Source: Leptospira ognonensis
GTDB lineage: Bacteria; Spirochaetota; Leptospiria; Leptospirales; Leptospiraceae
Assembly (NCBI RefSeq): GCF_004770745.1
Contig: NZ_RQGD01000022.1
Span: 248,001 to 312,000, forward strand
DNA: 64,000 nucleotides
Direction: 5' to 3'
Shown here: positions 1 through 10,313 of the stretch, in pieces
Numbering within the stretch: position 1 is the stretch's first letter
Layout of the letters: each line of letters begins with the position of its first letter
Position numbers and translations under genes: made by a program
Notes under the pieces: generated by a model
What the model saw: only the letters and a program-made list of their open reading frames with translations
Databases searched by the model: none
Told to the model about the DNA's origin: nothing

Positions 1-1614
1 ATTTAACTTGATCATGTCGGGATCTTGCGCGAATAAAATCATCTCATCGATCATATAATCGATCAATTTTTCGATAGATTTCTGACCCATCGGATCTTGA
101 GAAAGTGCAGCAGCTGACCTGGACACAGCCTGGTAGATCCCAAGACTTATTTGTTTTGTCAGATTGATCTGAAATTCTTTTGGAAGTAAGGAAATGGGTT
201 TTAGATGATTTGCACTGCTTTCAGCAACTTCCGTGACAAGATTTTGGATCAGGGCCTTCAAATTTTCATTTTGTGCTGATTTTACTAAATTTTTGATAAC
301 AACTTTTTTCAATTCACTTCGATTCTGATCAATGGCGCCGACAAATTGATCCAATGAATTTCCTGATTTTACTTCATTCTGTGCTTCCGTTAATATCTGT
401 ATGGTGACTAGATCAGAAATTTCTTCCTTAATGATATTGCTATAATACCGAATTGATCGACTGATTAAGTCGTTTCCCAATATTCTTGTAAACTGATTTG
501 TCTGAAGCAATAGATAGATTTTATATACACGCACCAATCGAAAGAATCTAAATTCAACGATCGGAATCAAACCTAAAACATCATACCAATGATATACGGG
601 ATATAGAAACCAGGCAATGTAAGATTTTTTCCTAATTGCTAAAAACCAGCTGATTGCAAATTCAGTTAAGAAAAACGCAAGGAAAGGTGCATCTAACAAT
701 AGATAATGATTTACAGGTTTTCCATCGGGTGCGATCGCACGATAGTAATTTAAATCAAAATAAATGCGCAGATTGTTATTAAAAAAAGCCACCTTATCTT
801 CAATGGATCGATTTGAATCCCTCCAAAACCAGGAAAAGGCTACAACTGTTGAGGGGATGCGATCTCGATTTAAGTATGCATCAAGCTCCTGCCTAACCTT
901 TATATCCCTCGCTTTGGTTTTATGAGCCTGGTATTCGGCCTTAATTCTCTCTTGGATGCTTGAAAAGTTCTCATTTTGTCCCGACATTGCAAAAGGATTG
1001 GTCTCAACAATTTCAAGCATCTTCTTATCCATACCAATGAGGATTTTCTGAATCTCTGCGGCTTCCTTACCAGGTAAACTCAACCGATTGATAAAACTAT
1101 ATTTCTCCGAAAGTTCGATCAAATCATTGATATCGTCGGTTTCTTCAAGTACACTAAAAAAATCATTCAATTGAAATAATATACTTTCGATTTTAATTCG
1201 CCGCAAATCCGCATCGGCAATGTTTAAGCTTTGCTCAAATTCTGTGTACAACCGATCAAATTTCTCACTTTGAACAACCGTCTTTAGATTTTGCAGAACA
1301 GAATAGATTTCTTCTCTTGTTTTTTTCCTTTGGCTCTCTCTAAAATCTGCATCTCTTAGTTTTGTCAAATAAACTAGGTCATCAATATAACCAGTATAAG
1401 CTTGTGTAGTCCGATGAGGTTCAATCCCAAGAATGGGCTCATCGTAAATTTCTAGAATCTTTGGGAAGTTTTCAAAGTAAAAGGGACGTAGCCAAAGATA
1501 CGTTAAATCAAACATGATGAGACTTAGGTTTCCAAGAACAATGAAAACCATAGCAATGTCCCAAAGTAGTGGTATGCCCAGTTTATGTTTTTTTAGCAAT
1601 TCCCAAGAAATCAT
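1..1614 (-). CDS. Membrane protein with a voltage-sensor-like segment (partial, C-terminus outside window)
   Basis: An open reading frame runs from an ATG at 1614 to the window edge, giving 538 residues without a stop, so the C-terminus is missing. The first 60 residues contain a membrane segment. A long charged helical region follows (roughly residues 60-260). Around residues 300-365 come hydrophobic segments, one ending YHWYDVLGLIPI and the next reading FRFFRLVRVYKIYLLL, with a basic residue at every third position. That pattern resembles the S3 and S4 helices of voltage-sensor domains in ion channels; I see no pore helix in the part present. The rest is helical and polar. It starts 14 bases after the icmF stop on the same strand, so the two are probably co-transcribed. 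I do not recognise the family, and the function is unknown. Confidence 0.75.
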   Translation of the reverse strand, partial: MISWELLKKHKLGIPLLWDIAMVFIVLGNLSLIMFDLTYLWLRPFYFENFPKILEIYDEPILGIEPHRTTQAYTGYIDDLVYLTKLRDADFRESQRKKTREEIYSVLQNLKTVVQSEKFDRLYTEFEQSLNIADADLRRIKIESILFQLNDFFSVLEETDDINDLIELSEKYSFINRLSLPGKEAAEIQKILIGMDKKMLEIVETNPFAMSGQNENFSSIQERIKAEYQAHKTKARDIKVRQELDAYLNRDRIPSTVVAFSWFWRDSNRSIEDKVAFFNNNLRIYFDLNYYRAIAPDGKPVNHYLLLDAPFLAFFLTEFAISWFLAIRKKSYIAWFLYPVYHWYDVLGLIPIVEFRFFRLVRVYKIYLLLQTNQFTRILGNDLISRSIRYYSNIIKEEISDLVTIQILTEAQNEVKSGNSLDQFVGAIDQNRSELKKVVIKNLVKSAQNENLKALIQNLVTEVAESSANHLKPISLLPKEFQINLTKQISLGIYQAVSRSAAALSQDPMGQKSIEKLIDYMIDEMILFAQDPDMIKLN

Positions 1615-1628
1615 TTTAAACCTTCTGA

Positions 1629-4600
1629 TTACATATTTCTACGATATTGGCCACCAACTTCATATAAGGCTTGCGAAATCTGACCAAGAGAAGCCACCTT
1701 CACCGTTTCTAGAAGCTCCGTAAATACATTATTCTTATTGCGCGCGCAGTCCTTTAATCTTCCCAGCGCGGAAGAAATCTTGTCTTGATTGCGCTTTTTA
1801 AACTCATTTAAACTCGTAATCTGTTTGGTTTTTTCCTCATCTGTGGAACGAATCACTTCGGCAGGAATGATTGTGGGTGAACCATTTTGATTCAAGTATG
1901 TATTGACACCGATGATGGGATATTCACCTGTATGCTTTAATGTTTCATAATACAGTGACTCTTCTTGAATTTTATTCCTTTGGTACATGCGCTCCATGGC
2001 TCCAAGGACACCACCTCTTTCGCTGATTCGATGAAACTCTTCTAATATCGCTTGTTCAACGAGATCAGTGAGTTCCTCAATAATAAAGGCGCCTTGCAAT
2101 GGATTCTCATTCTTTGTTAGACCTAACTCTCGATTGATAATCAGTTGGATGGCTACAGCCCGCCTTACAGATTCCTCCGTTGGTGTCGTAATCGCTTCGT
2201 CATAGGCATTTGTGTGGAGAGAATTGCAATTATCATAGATTGCGTATAGAGCTTGGAGTGTGGTGCGGATATCATTAAAGTCAATTTCTTGCGCGTGAAG
2301 GGATCTTCCTGAAGTTTGGATATGATACTTTAACATTTGCGAACGATCATTTGCCGCATACTTATACTTCATGGCCTTTGCCCAAATTCGTCTGGCAACT
2401 CGCCCAATCACCGAATATTCGGGATCAATCCCATTAGAAAAAAAGAAAGATAGGTTAGGAGCAAAATCATCGATTTTCATCCCACGACTTAAATAGTATT
2501 CAACATAAGTAAATCCATTGGAAAGCGTAAAGGCTACCTGTGTGATAGGATTTGCACCTGCTTCCGCTATATGGTAACCACTGATAGAGACGGAGTAGAA
2601 GTTACGGACATTTTGTTCGATAAAATAACTTTGGATATCTCCCATCATCTTTAGAGCAAATTCTGTTGAAAAAATGCAGGTATTTTGAGCTTGGTCTTCT
2701 TTAAGTATGTCTGCCTGAACCGTTCCTCTAACTTTCGCTAGGGCATCTTTCTTTATTTTTTCATAGACTTCTTTTGGCAGAACCTCATCCCCCGTGACGC
2801 CAAGTAATTCGAGCCCGAGTGCGGTGTTTCCTTTAGGCAACTCTCCATCAAATTTTGGACGATTTTGGCCTCTCTCGCGATAGATTTTATCTATCTGTTT
2901 TTGAATCGGATCATCTAATCCTTGTTCTTTGATATATTTCTCACAGGTCTGATCAATCGCAGCATTCAGAAAAAATGCGAGTACCATAGGTGCCGGACCA
3001 TTAATGGTCATAGAAACGGAGGTAGCGGGATCGCAGAGATCAAACCCGGAATAGAGTTTTTTTGCATCATCGAGGGTGGCAACATTTACTCCAGAATTTC
3101 CGATTTTGCCGAAGATGTCTGGTCTGAGGTCTGGATCCTCTCCATAAAGAGTTACAGAGTCAAAAGCAGTAGACAGACGTTTGGCGGGCATATTCGCACT
3201 TAAATAATGAAATCTACGATTTGTCCTCTCAGGGCCGCCCTCTCCCGCAAACATTCTCGTGGGGTCCTCACCACTACGCTTAAATGGAAATACCCCTGCG
3301 GTGAACGGAAAGAAGCCTGGAAAATTTTCTTGGCCTGACCAACGGATGATATCACCCCAATCCACAAAACGTGGTGTAGCGATTTTTGGAATTTTAATAT
3401 GGCTGAGTGATTCCGTAAAGTTTTCTACTTTAATCTCTTTGCCGCGGACAAAATAACTATAGTGCTCTTTTTTAAAAGAATCGATTCGTGATTTCCACTC
3501 TTCTATGTGGTTTTTTGATTCCGAATTTAGTAGATTCCAAAGATTTTGAAATTCGTTCTCTAAGTCTTTTGTATTTTTGCCGTTCTTGGCGAGAATGTCG
3601 ATGGCACCTTTGATTTGATAGGCGCCTCTCGCGATCTGAGCTTGCTTTTCGACCAATTGCGTGTTTCTCTCGATTTCTTCCTTGATTTCTGCAAGGTAAC
3701 GGACTCGGTCAGGAGGTAGCACGACTGAGATTTGATTTTTCGATTTAAGATTTTGATAGTTGGATTTCCAATCCAATTTTGCTTTTTCAATCACTTGACC
3801 AATGAGATGAATGTACAATTCATCGGTCCCAGAGTCTTGAAATTGAGAGGCTATGGTTCCAAAGACTGGCATTTCCTCTAACGATTTATCAAATAATTGA
3901 CGGGAACGTTGGTATTGTTTTTTAACATCACGTAGAGAGTCGAGTGCACCAGGCTTATCAAATTTGTTGATCGCAATAAAATCGGCATAGTCGATCATAT
4001 CAATTTTTTCTAACTGAGTGGCTGCACCATATTCAGGCGTCATAACGTACAAAGATGTATCTGCAACCTCGGTGATTTCGGAATCACTTTGTCCTATTCC
4101 AGCTGTTTCCACAATGATCAAATCAAATCCTGCAGATTTTAATATTTGGATCGCACCTTTTACGCTTCGATTCAACGCGATATTTGCTTCACGTGTTGCA
4201 AAGGATCGCATATACACACGTTTATCGAAAATAGAATTCATTCTAATCCTATCGCCTAGCAGTGCCCCGCCCGTTTTTCGTTTAGATGGGTCCACGGAAA
4301 GAATGGCTATATTTTTTTCTGGAAAGTCAGCTAGAAACCGTCTCACGAGTTCGTCGGTTAACGAGGATTTACCGGCACCTCCCGTTCCCGTAATTCCAAG
4401 GACTGGAATGGTCTTGAGTGAAGGAGGAAATTCCAATTTTATAGATAAGGAGGCAGAATCTTTTAATAAGGAAAACTCCATTTGCGTGATTGCTTGACCG
4501 AGCGCCAAGGGATTTCGTTTCATTACATGTGAATGCAAATCTCCGTTGAAGGAAAGCGGCGTGAGATGATCAGATTTTTGAACCACATCATTGATCATAC

Positions 4601-5003
4601 CTTGCAGGCCCAAGGTTCTTCCTTCATCAGGAGAGTAAATATGTGTAACACCGTAATTATGTAGATCCAAAATTTCCGAAGGAAGTATGGTTCCCCCTCC
4701 GCCACCAAACACTCGTATATGTGGCGATCCATATTCCTTTAATAAATCGATCATATATTTAAAATATTCAACGTGACCGCCTTGGTAACTTGTGAGCGCG
4801 ATCCCTTGCACGTCTTCTTGAATGGCACATTCTACGATTTCTTTTACGCTTCTATTATGCCCGAGGTGGATCACTTCCACTCCACTCTGCTGCAGAATCC
4901 TTCGCATAATATTGATAGAAGCATCATGCCCGTCAAAGAGCGAGGCGGCAGTTACAAAGCGAATTTTGTTTTTGGGAGTATAGGGAGAGAGTTCCTGTGT
5001 CAT
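1629..5003 (-). CDS. icmF: Fused isobutyryl-CoA mutase IcmF (B12-dependent mutase with built-in G-protein chaperone)
   Basis: The 1124-residue protein has the full IcmF architecture. Residues 10-145 are the B12-binding domain, with the cobalt-ligand motif DGHDAS (His26) and a GGGGG stretch near 100. Residues 195-420 are a MeaB-type GTPase with a P-loop GTGGAGKSS (206-214) and NKFD (346-349). A helical linker follows, then from about 540 the mutase barrel ([24 protein letters not shown]). IcmF interconverts isobutyryl-CoA and n-butyryl-CoA with adenosylcobalamin, and its G domain guards cofactor loading. In the barrel motif [13 protein letters not shown], Gln773 sits where methylmalonyl-CoA mutase has the Arg that binds the substrate carboxylate, which supports isobutyryl-CoA (or another uncharged branched acyl-CoA) as substrate. 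The ATG at 5003 is the natural start. The upstream neighbour is a PlsC-like gene, separated by a terminator-like hairpin. Confidence 0.95.
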   Translation of the reverse strand: MTQELSPYTPKNKIRFVTAASLFDGHDASINIMRRILQQSGVEVIHLGHNRSVKEIVECAIQEDVQGIALTSYQGGHVEYFKYMIDLLKEYGSPHIRVFGGGGGTILPSEILDLHNYGVTHIYSPDEGRTLGLQGMINDVVQKSDHLTPLSFNGDLHSHVMKRNPLALGQAITQMEFSLLKDSASLSIKLEFPPSLKTIPVLGITGTGGAGKSSLTDELVRRFLADFPEKNIAILSVDPSKRKTGGALLGDRIRMNSIFDKRVYMRSFATREANIALNRSVKGAIQILKSAGFDLIIVETAGIGQSDSEITEVADTSLYVMTPEYGAATQLEKIDMIDYADFIAINKFDKPGALDSLRDVKKQYQRSRQLFDKSLEEMPVFGTIASQFQDSGTDELYIHLIGQVIEKAKLDWKSNYQNLKSKNQISVVLPPDRVRYLAEIKEEIERNTQLVEKQAQIARGAYQIKGAIDILAKNGKNTKDLENEFQNLWNLLNSESKNHIEEWKSRIDSFKKEHYSYFVRGKEIKVENFTESLSHIKIPKIATPRFVDWGDIIRWSGQENFPGFFPFTAGVFPFKRSGEDPTRMFAGEGGPERTNRRFHYLSANMPAKRLSTAFDSVTLYGEDPDLRPDIFGKIGNSGVNVATLDDAKKLYSGFDLCDPATSVSMTINGPAPMVLAFFLNAAIDQTCEKYIKEQGLDDPIQKQIDKIYRERGQNRPKFDGELPKGNTALGLELLGVTGDEVLPKEVYEKIKKDALAKVRGTVQADILKEDQAQNTCIFSTEFALKMMGDIQSYFIEQNVRNFYSVSISGYHIAEAGANPITQVAFTLSNGFTYVEYYLSRGMKIDDFAPNLSFFFSNGIDPEYSVIGRVARRIWAKAMKYKYAANDRSQMLKYHIQTSGRSLHAQEIDFNDIRTTLQALYAIYDNCNSLHTNAYDEAITTPTEESVRRAVAIQLIINRELGLTKNENPLQGAFIIEELTDLVEQAILEEFHRISERGGVLGAMERMYQRNKIQEESLYYETLKHTGEYPIIGVNTYLNQNGSPTIIPAEVIRSTDEEKTKQITSLNEFKKRNQDKISSALGRLKDCARNKNNVFTELLETVKVASLGQISQALYEVGGQYRRNM

Positions 5004-5027
5004 ACAAGAACAGGTATCTCAAAAGAA

Positions 5028-5062
5028 ATGAGAAGATTCAATTGCAAATTGAAACTTCTCAT
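5028..5062 (-). terminator. Terminator-like inverted repeat between the plsC-like gene and icmF
   Basis: The arms ATGAGAAG (5028-5035) and CTTCTCAT (5055-5062) pair perfectly. After one A-A mismatch the inner arms TTCAATT (5037-5043) and AATTGAA (5047-5053) also pair, leaving a 3-base loop. Read on the minus strand the stem is followed by a T-rich run (TTTCTTTT). This suits a Rho-independent terminator for the acyltransferase gene ending at 5096. Because it also lies in the icmF leader, attenuation of icmF is possible. Confidence 0.65.
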
Positions 5063-5095
5063 CAGTACTTTTAGAACTTACGGAAGTTCGATTCG

Positions 5096-5908
5096 TTAAT
5101 CAGACTCAGGTGCGTGGATGAGCTCCCTGACACGCTTTTCCATCATATCCGTAAGTTCTTTCGCTGCCTTTTTCTCAGGACCTATTGGAAATTCGGAAGG
5201 TAGGATCGGTTTGCCAATATTATAACGAATTTTGGTCTTAAACGCGGCTCCCGTTAAAAATGCAATGGGCTTGGACATATTTCCGGCACCAGAAATGCCT
5301 GATGGTATGATCGGCACATTTGCTCGAATCGCAAGCTTTGCCGCCATTGCTTTGAAATGCCCCATTTCTCCCGAGTCAGAGCGTGTTCCTTCTGGATAAA
5401 TGGAAAGGACTTCGCCAGATTTCATGAGGCCAACCATATAATCCTCGAGTTGCACATAATAATCCATCGCAGCTCGTTTGTCCATTTCCGAATCACTCGC
5501 CGCGTTTCGGATGATGGGAGTTCCGCCCCAACTGAGAAGGTTTGCCTTCACAATTCCTCCCAAGGAAGCAAGACCCGCTTCCACTAAGGGCTTAGTAAAA
5601 CTGAGAGGGGGGAAATGGAAGGGAGAATTTGGATGATTGATGTATTTGAGGATGTCTTCCTGAGGGTGAAAGAGCTCGTATTTCCCTAAATAGACGATTT
5701 TCCTATCTGTGTAGGTCCCTTGGACAGGGACATCCAGGTAGTCAGTGTGGTTGGAAATGATGAGAGCACCGCCAGTTTCCGGAATGAATTTTGATCCAGT
5801 GACTTTTACATCGTAGATTAATTCTAGTAGGTTCCGCAATATCGTTTTAGGAACTTCCCGCGGAATGACAAATAAGCTCTCTAAACTCGGAATTTGTTTT
5901 TCATCCAT
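5096..5908 (-). CDS. plsC: 1-acyl-sn-glycerol-3-phosphate acyltransferase (PlsC family)
   Basis: This 270-residue protein carries the acyltransferase signature. It has an HX4D motif in SNHTDYLDV, which supplies the catalytic His and Asp, and the substrate-binding block YPEGTRSDSG followed by PIIPSGISG. Family members transfer an acyl chain to lysophosphatidic acid at the inner membrane during phospholipid synthesis. The reading frame stays open to a GTG at 5962, but I prefer the ATG at 5908: it has a weak AAGAG upstream, and the GTG would leave only 17 bases to the divergent PAP2 gene at 5980. PlsC is the best fit; another lysophospholipid acyltransferase specificity cannot be excluded. Transcription probably ends at the hairpin at 5028-5062. 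Confidence 0.8.
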   Translation of the reverse strand: MDEKQIPSLESLFVIPREVPKTILRNLLELIYDVKVTGSKFIPETGGALIISNHTDYLDVPVQGTYTDRKIVYLGKYELFHPQEDILKYINHPNSPFHFPPLSFTKPLVEAGLASLGGIVKANLLSWGGTPIIRNAASDSEMDKRAAMDYYVQLEDYMVGLMKSGEVLSIYPEGTRSDSGEMGHFKAMAAKLAIRANVPIIPSGISGAGNMSKPIAFLTGAAFKTKIRYNIGKPILPSEFPIGPEKKAAKELTDMMEKRVRELIHAPESD

Positions 5909-5979
5909 AAGAACAGCTCTTATATGAAAATAAAACTTTATGAAATCAAGTTGGATTTTCACTCTAGAAGGAAAATCCT

Positions 5980-6987
5980 ATGCAAGTGACTCCTTTTCTT
6001 TCCGATTCGATCCTATTTTCTCTCGAAACCCTCCAATCTTTGCATGGGATGGACGGTGAACTTGGAAGCCTGCTCCAGATTCTGTCTCTGATCTGCCATT
6101 ATCTGGGTGGTACCCTATTTTTTTTAATCCTCATCTCTCTAACCTATACAATGTTTCGACCAAAACTCGCCCTCGAGTTATCCATCGGTCTTCTCACTGC
6201 TGGTATCATCATCGCGCTTGCAAAGTTCTTTTTCGAAAGTCCCCGTCCCTACCCCTATCCACCAGATTTTGAAGAAAAAGCTTTCGGTCTGCCTTCTGGA
6301 CATTCTTATGTAGCCGTTGTCGTTTGGGGATTATTAGCATATCGCATAAGGAACATTTGGTTTCGTGCAATGAGTTTTTGTATCATCATCTTTACGCCTT
6401 TTTCAAGAATGTATCTAGGATTACACTTTTTGGGTGATGTGATTTTAGGATGTGTTCTGGGCGTCATTCACCTAATGATCATTTTATTTTTAATTCGCCA
6501 TTTAGATCAAAAGAAACTCAAACATTACTTTTTCCAAACTGACAAGCATCGTACGCTCTCACTAATCGGGATGCTTCTCACACTATCTATTATTTTGCTA
6601 GATTCAAATTCTGCCTCAAGTGAACATTTTTTTAGTCTTTCCAGTGCTATGACATCTGCCGGAGCCTTAGCTGGCTTTTGGATGGGATTGTTATTTTATC
6701 CAAAATTTTCTAAAGAACATTTTTTAGACTGGGGATTGCCTTTTACGAATGGAAAAATTGATTATCTCGGGATCCTTATTCGCTTAGCTGTCCTGACAGT
6801 GATCATCGTTGTATTTTATTTATTGCCATCACAATTCTTAAAGAATAGCATATGGAAAGAGGATTTATTTCTCAGATACATGAGATATTTTTTGATTAGT
6901 TTTTGTTTGGTCTTTCTCTTTCCTGTCGTATTGCAAAGTATAGCTGGTGGAAAATTTCTTTTGAAAGTGAAAGATGAAGAGAATTAA
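5980..6987 (+). CDS. PAP2-family membrane phosphatase
   Basis: This is a 335-residue multi-pass membrane protein with all three motifs of the PAP2/acid phosphatase family: KX6RP in KFFFESPRP, PSGHS in GLPSGHSYV, and SRX5HX3D in SRMYLGLHFLGD. These residues form the phosphohistidine active site that removes phosphate from lipid phosphates or lipid pyrophosphates. An AGAAGGA ribosome binding site lies 7 bases before the ATG. About four extra membrane segments follow the catalytic part, making it longer than a minimal PgpB. Its last 14 bases overlap the next gene, a Wzx-like flippase, so the two are translated together; a role in lipid-linked glycan handling, such as carrier-lipid recycling, is inferred from that. 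Confidence 0.85.
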   Translation: MQVTPFLSDSILFSLETLQSLHGMDGELGSLLQILSLICHYLGGTLFFLILISLTYTMFRPKLALELSIGLLTAGIIIALAKFFFESPRPYPYPPDFEEKAFGLPSGHSYVAVVVWGLLAYRIRNIWFRAMSFCIIIFTPFSRMYLGLHFLGDVILGCVLGVIHLMIILFLIRHLDQKKLKHYFFQTDKHRTLSLIGMLLTLSIILLDSNSASSEHFFSLSSAMTSAGALAGFWMGLLFYPKFSKEHFLDWGLPFTNGKIDYLGILIRLAVLTVIIVVFYLLPSQFLKNSIWKEDLFLRYMRYFLISFCLVFLFPVVLQSIAGGKFLLKVKDEEN

Positions 6988-8251
6988 AAACGTATTCACT
7001 CTCTTAAAGGCAGAACTGAGACGTGAAGGAGTTTTAAAAAACTCTTTTTTCGTCAGTGTTTCTAAGGCATTTTCCTCTATCATGAACCTAGCCTTCATGA
7101 TTTACTCCGTTAACCTCATTAGTAAAACAGAAAATGGAAAATTTCAATTCTATTTGAGTTTACTGCCTGTTGTGCTTGCGATCGCCGAATTTGGACTTCC
7201 AAATGCTCTCATCAAATACATCTCTCCGCTTGCTGATAAAGGAGAAGATCCAGGAGCCATACTAAGAGCATCTCTTCGAATCAAGTTTTATTCCTTTTTA
7301 GCTCTCGCGATCCTTGCTCTGATATCTTTTGCTTTGACGCTTGAAAACTATCTTGTTCTCGTAGTATTATTGTTTGGTGGAATTATCGTCTCCTTTATAT
7401 CTTATTTTGAAAGTCTATTTATTTCTTACAGAAAATATATAGCCTTGTCACTTTGGAACCCGCTTCCTAATATCCTTCGACTTACGATTCTTTATTTCAT
7501 TGCCGAAACATCCATTCATCCACTTACCTATCTGGATATCTTAACCATTTTTGCCATTTCGCCAATTTTCATTTTGTTTTTGTTTTTTTTCTTTTTTGGT
7601 GGAAAAGAGATCACATGGTCTGCTCCCGCGAAAGAAGTAAGGGAGAGCGAAAAGAAATTAATCCTTTTCAATCTTTGGGCATTTACGGCTTCCATATTCG
7701 CGATACTTTCAGATCGTCTAGAAGTTTTCTTTCTAAATCAGTACCACAGTCCTGAAGCCGTCGCAGATTACGGTACCGCATTGCAACTGTTTAGTGGATT
7801 TGTCATCATATTAGCTACTTTTAACTCAATCATTTATCCTAAGCTTTCTAGGCTTGCTGATTCTGATGAGTTTCCTGTTTTTTTAAAAAAGGCAGTGATG
7901 CTAGGTGCCTTGATTGCCCTTTGTCTCCTGCCAGGGATTTTACTTGCCGAACCTATTCTAAATTTATTATTTGGTGCCAAATACTCAAACTCGATTTCAG
8001 TTTTTAAAATACTATATCCAAATTTTTTGTTACAATTAGTTTTTGCACCTCTAGGCACCGCATTATTCGCATTAGGACAGCCAAGAATGTTAGCAGGATT
8101 AGCTCTACTGAGATTACTTTTTGGTGCTATGTTTGATTATCTCATCATTCCTGACAACGGAGCCAACGGTGCTGCTATATCCATGTTTCTTGGTCAGATC
8201 GTCTCATGGTTGATTTTGGTAGGATATTTTATGGCATTTTTCAGAAAGTGA
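6974..8251 (+). CDS. Polysaccharide flippase-like membrane protein (Wzx/MOP superfamily)
   Basis: The protein has 425 residues and about twelve hydrophobic segments spaced as in the MOP/MATE-fold Wzx flippases. Segments such as EFGLPNALIKYISPLADKG match the conserved early part of these transporters. Wzx proteins move undecaprenyl-linked oligosaccharides across the inner membrane. The ATG at 6974 lies within the 3' end of the PAP2 phosphatase gene, indicating one operon. No glycosyltransferase genes sit next to it, so the glycan cannot be predicted. It could alternatively be a general oligosaccharide or lipid II type flippase. Confidence 0.75.
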   Translation: MKRIKNVFTLLKAELRREGVLKNSFFVSVSKAFSSIMNLAFMIYSVNLISKTENGKFQFYLSLLPVVLAIAEFGLPNALIKYISPLADKGEDPGAILRASLRIKFYSFLALAILALISFALTLENYLVLVVLLFGGIIVSFISYFESLFISYRKYIALSLWNPLPNILRLTILYFIAETSIHPLTYLDILTIFAISPIFILFLFFFFFGGKEITWSAPAKEVRESEKKLILFNLWAFTASIFAILSDRLEVFFLNQYHSPEAVADYGTALQLFSGFVIILATFNSIIYPKLSRLADSDEFPVFLKKAVMLGALIALCLLPGILLAEPILNLLFGAKYSNSISVFKILYPNFLLQLVFAPLGTALFALGQPRMLAGLALLRLLFGAMFDYLIIPDNGANGAAISMFLGQIVSWLILVGYFMAFFRK

Positions 8252-8254
8252 TTT

Positions 8255-8878
8255 TCAATTTTCTGGAATGACTTTTTTGTGAAGTTCAGCATAAAATGTT
8301 TCTAATCTTTCCCAATCGTTAGAGTTAGATGGTATGTCAAACAAGGCATAATATGCGTCTTTTGCGTTCAATCCAGAAGATAATAATTCTTTATATAATA
8401 TCAGAGCAATCTTATACTGAATATTAAAATTATATATATCAAAATTTCGATCTATCGTTGCACCTGCCTTTGATTCCAATAATTTGATTTTCTCAGGAGA
8501 TAATCCGAGAATTCCGATTCTGTTAGATTTTGAAGCAAAGGCAGAAAAGTTTGTCCTGTTTTTCGCCCAAGTATACAAGAATAGTTCAATGTTCGGACTA
8601 AATCCACCTAACAAAGTTCCGTCGGGTAAAGGTAGGCGTTGCGCTGAGCGAACAATGGCACTAGCTAGATCTTTTTTCTGCCTCTGTGATAGTTTATTTT
8701 CTTTATCCTCATTTCCAAGGAAGTAAAGAACCCTTTCTTTTTTGCTCAAGAGATCGGAAGGAAAAAATCCGCTTAAATCTCTTGAAAAACGAGTGTCAGC
8801 TTCCAGCCAGGATAGAAAAAGAATCACAAGGGGAAAAATGAGAAGTCCAAGATATTTATATCGCGCAAGCATTTTCAT
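8255..8878 (-). CDS. Hypothetical protein with one N-terminal membrane anchor
   Basis: I do not recognise this 207-residue protein. It begins MKMLARYKYLG, followed by one strongly hydrophobic segment (about residues 8-25) that could be an anchor or uncleaved signal. The rest is polar and predicted extracytoplasmic. The frame stays open to 8929, but the ATG at 8878 has a purine-rich AAGAGAGA immediately upstream and puts the hydrophobic segment at the very N-terminus, so I chose it; the ATG at 8872 is possible too. Its first 41 bases overlap the first bases of the divergent barrel-protein gene at 8838. It converges with the flippase gene, leaving three bases between stops. Confidence 0.65.
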   Translation of the reverse strand: MKMLARYKYLGLLIFPLVILFLSWLEADTRFSRDLSGFFPSDLLSKKERVLYFLGNEDKENKLSQRQKKDLASAIVRSAQRLPLPDGTLLGGFSPNIELFLYTWAKNRTNFSAFASKSNRIGILGLSPEKIKLLESKAGATIDRNFDIYNFNIQYKIALILYKELLSSGLNAKDAYYALFDIPSNSNDWERLETFYAELHKKVIPEN

Positions 8879-10313
8879 TTTCTCTCTTAAGATCGGAGTA
8901 TTTGGCCTACTTCTTTGGACTTTTTCCACAGAGTTGATCGCTGAATCTTATGCCGCTTATACATTTGATGATTTTGCAGCTCAAAATGATTGGGGGAGAG
9001 TAAAGGTAACGACGAAAACTCGTACCGACGCATTTTCCAAAGATTACGCTCCGGGTTTCTATTCCTTTTATCAGATTTTTACGGGGGGGAACTTTCGATC
9101 TCAGAAAGGCGGGACAGATAAGGATGAAGCAGGAAAGTATACGTTTTCTGGATCAGGAAATTCTGAGGTAAATTTAATTTATAAATCGGGAATTCAAACA
9201 GTTTCCTTTTCCCTTGGACCTCGTCTGCAATCTCGAGAGTCCAGAGTTTATGATCGGGAAAGAACCAGTGTCTGGGATGCCGAAGGTATTGTCAGTTATG
9301 CGATGAATTTACATCCATTGAAACTGTCCTTAGAGGGTGGTCGAGGTTGGCAACGACTCGATGGTTTTGGTTTTCTTTTCAATGGTATGGCCAATTTTGG
9401 TCAATTCCAAATAAAATCGAATGAAAGCCTGAGCATTTCCATCCAGTCTCTAAACTTTAAACCCGATGAAGAATCTTTAAAGCCCAGCGCTTGGAATCAT
9501 AAACGGAAAGAACTTGTTGGCATCGCTTTGCGTTCTCAGGAGATTTTATTTTGGGAAAACCTTCAGTTTTATTTTTATCGGTATGATGAACCAAACATTG
9601 CGAAACAATCTTCGAACTTTGAATCGACGAATCAATACGGTTCCTTTTCCTATACTGGACTGGAATTTAGATCCATGAAATTTTGGAATGAGGCAAATAT
9701 TGATCTCGCTATCATTCGAGTGATAGGTGAGAGGAAAATTAAGTCTGCACCTTGGACTGAAAATTCCATCGCGACAAATGCCACGCTTGCCTATACAGCT
9801 ATCCACGGGTTATACTCTAATTTTTTTTGGAGCATTGGAGGTCTTTATACTTCAAAGGATAATACAAACCGAACCGATTCCAATAGCAACGGTTTTGCGG
9901 CTCCACTTGCTGAGCCAAGGGTCTTAGGTGGGTATTCGTCTTTCTTACTTTACCAATCTGTCTATTTTCCAAATGATAGAATCTTTTACGAATTTTCCGA
10001 AAAAGGAAAACCTGGTTTTGAAAATAAAGGCATGCGGATGTTTGGTTTACAATGGGGAATGAACCTTTTTACAAATTTACGCGGAGATCTTTATCTAAAT
10101 CGTTCCAGTTCTGAAATGGGAAATGGCACAGAATTCATTCTGAAACTGACTCAAAAATTTGAAAATTCTCTAAACGGATTTACCTCGGCATCCTTCTGCT
10201 ATGCAAAAGTAGATTCTAATCAGAAAATTACTTATATATCAGAACCTTTCTCTGAGTTGGAAAAACAAAAAGAGTTTATTCGTGTTTATATTTCTGCTGG
10301 CTTTCAGTTTTAA
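8838..10313 (+). CDS. Putative outer-membrane beta-barrel protein
   Basis: This 491-residue protein has a signal peptide (about residues 1-36, a basic start then a hydrophobic core ending near LIAES). The rest is rich in alternating aromatic and polar strands, typical of an outer-membrane barrel, and the final residues AGFQF end in the aromatic residue used for barrel insertion by BAM. The ATG at 8838 is chosen because AAGGGG lies 4-5 bases upstream; the frame continues upstream to 8742 but would put charged residues before the signal. I cannot assign a substrate; porin-like or alginate-export-like barrels are possible relatives. The 3' end overlaps the convergent regulator gene by four bases. 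Confidence 0.7.
   Translation: MRSPRYLYRASIFIFSLKIGVFGLLLWTFSTELIAESYAAYTFDDFAAQNDWGRVKVTTKTRTDAFSKDYAPGFYSFYQIFTGGNFRSQKGGTDKDEAGKYTFSGSGNSEVNLIYKSGIQTVSFSLGPRLQSRESRVYDRERTSVWDAEGIVSYAMNLHPLKLSLEGGRGWQRLDGFGFLFNGMANFGQFQIKSNESLSISIQSLNFKPDEESLKPSAWNHKRKELVGIALRSQEILFWENLQFYFYRYDEPNIAKQSSNFESTNQYGSFSYTGLEFRSMKFWNEANIDLAIIRVIGERKIKSAPWTENSIATNATLAYTAIHGLYSNFFWSIGGLYTSKDNTNRTDSNSNGFAAPLAEPRVLGGYSSFLLYQSVYFPNDRIFYEFSEKGKPGFENKGMRMFGLQWGMNLFTNLRGDLYLNRSSSEMGNGTEFILKLTQKFENSLNGFTSASFCYAKVDSNQKITYISEPFSELEKQKEFIRVYISAGFQF

Noticed and set aside
4018..4497. A 159-codon open frame on the plus strand inside icmF
   Set aside because: It is antisense to a clearly conserved mutase/GTPase coding region, has no ribosome site and low-complexity composition typical of an antisense frame.
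5963..5979. GTG start at 5962 for the plsC-like gene
   Set aside because: The extra 18 residues have no family match, and the ATG at 5908 gives a normal N-terminus, so the longer form was not used.
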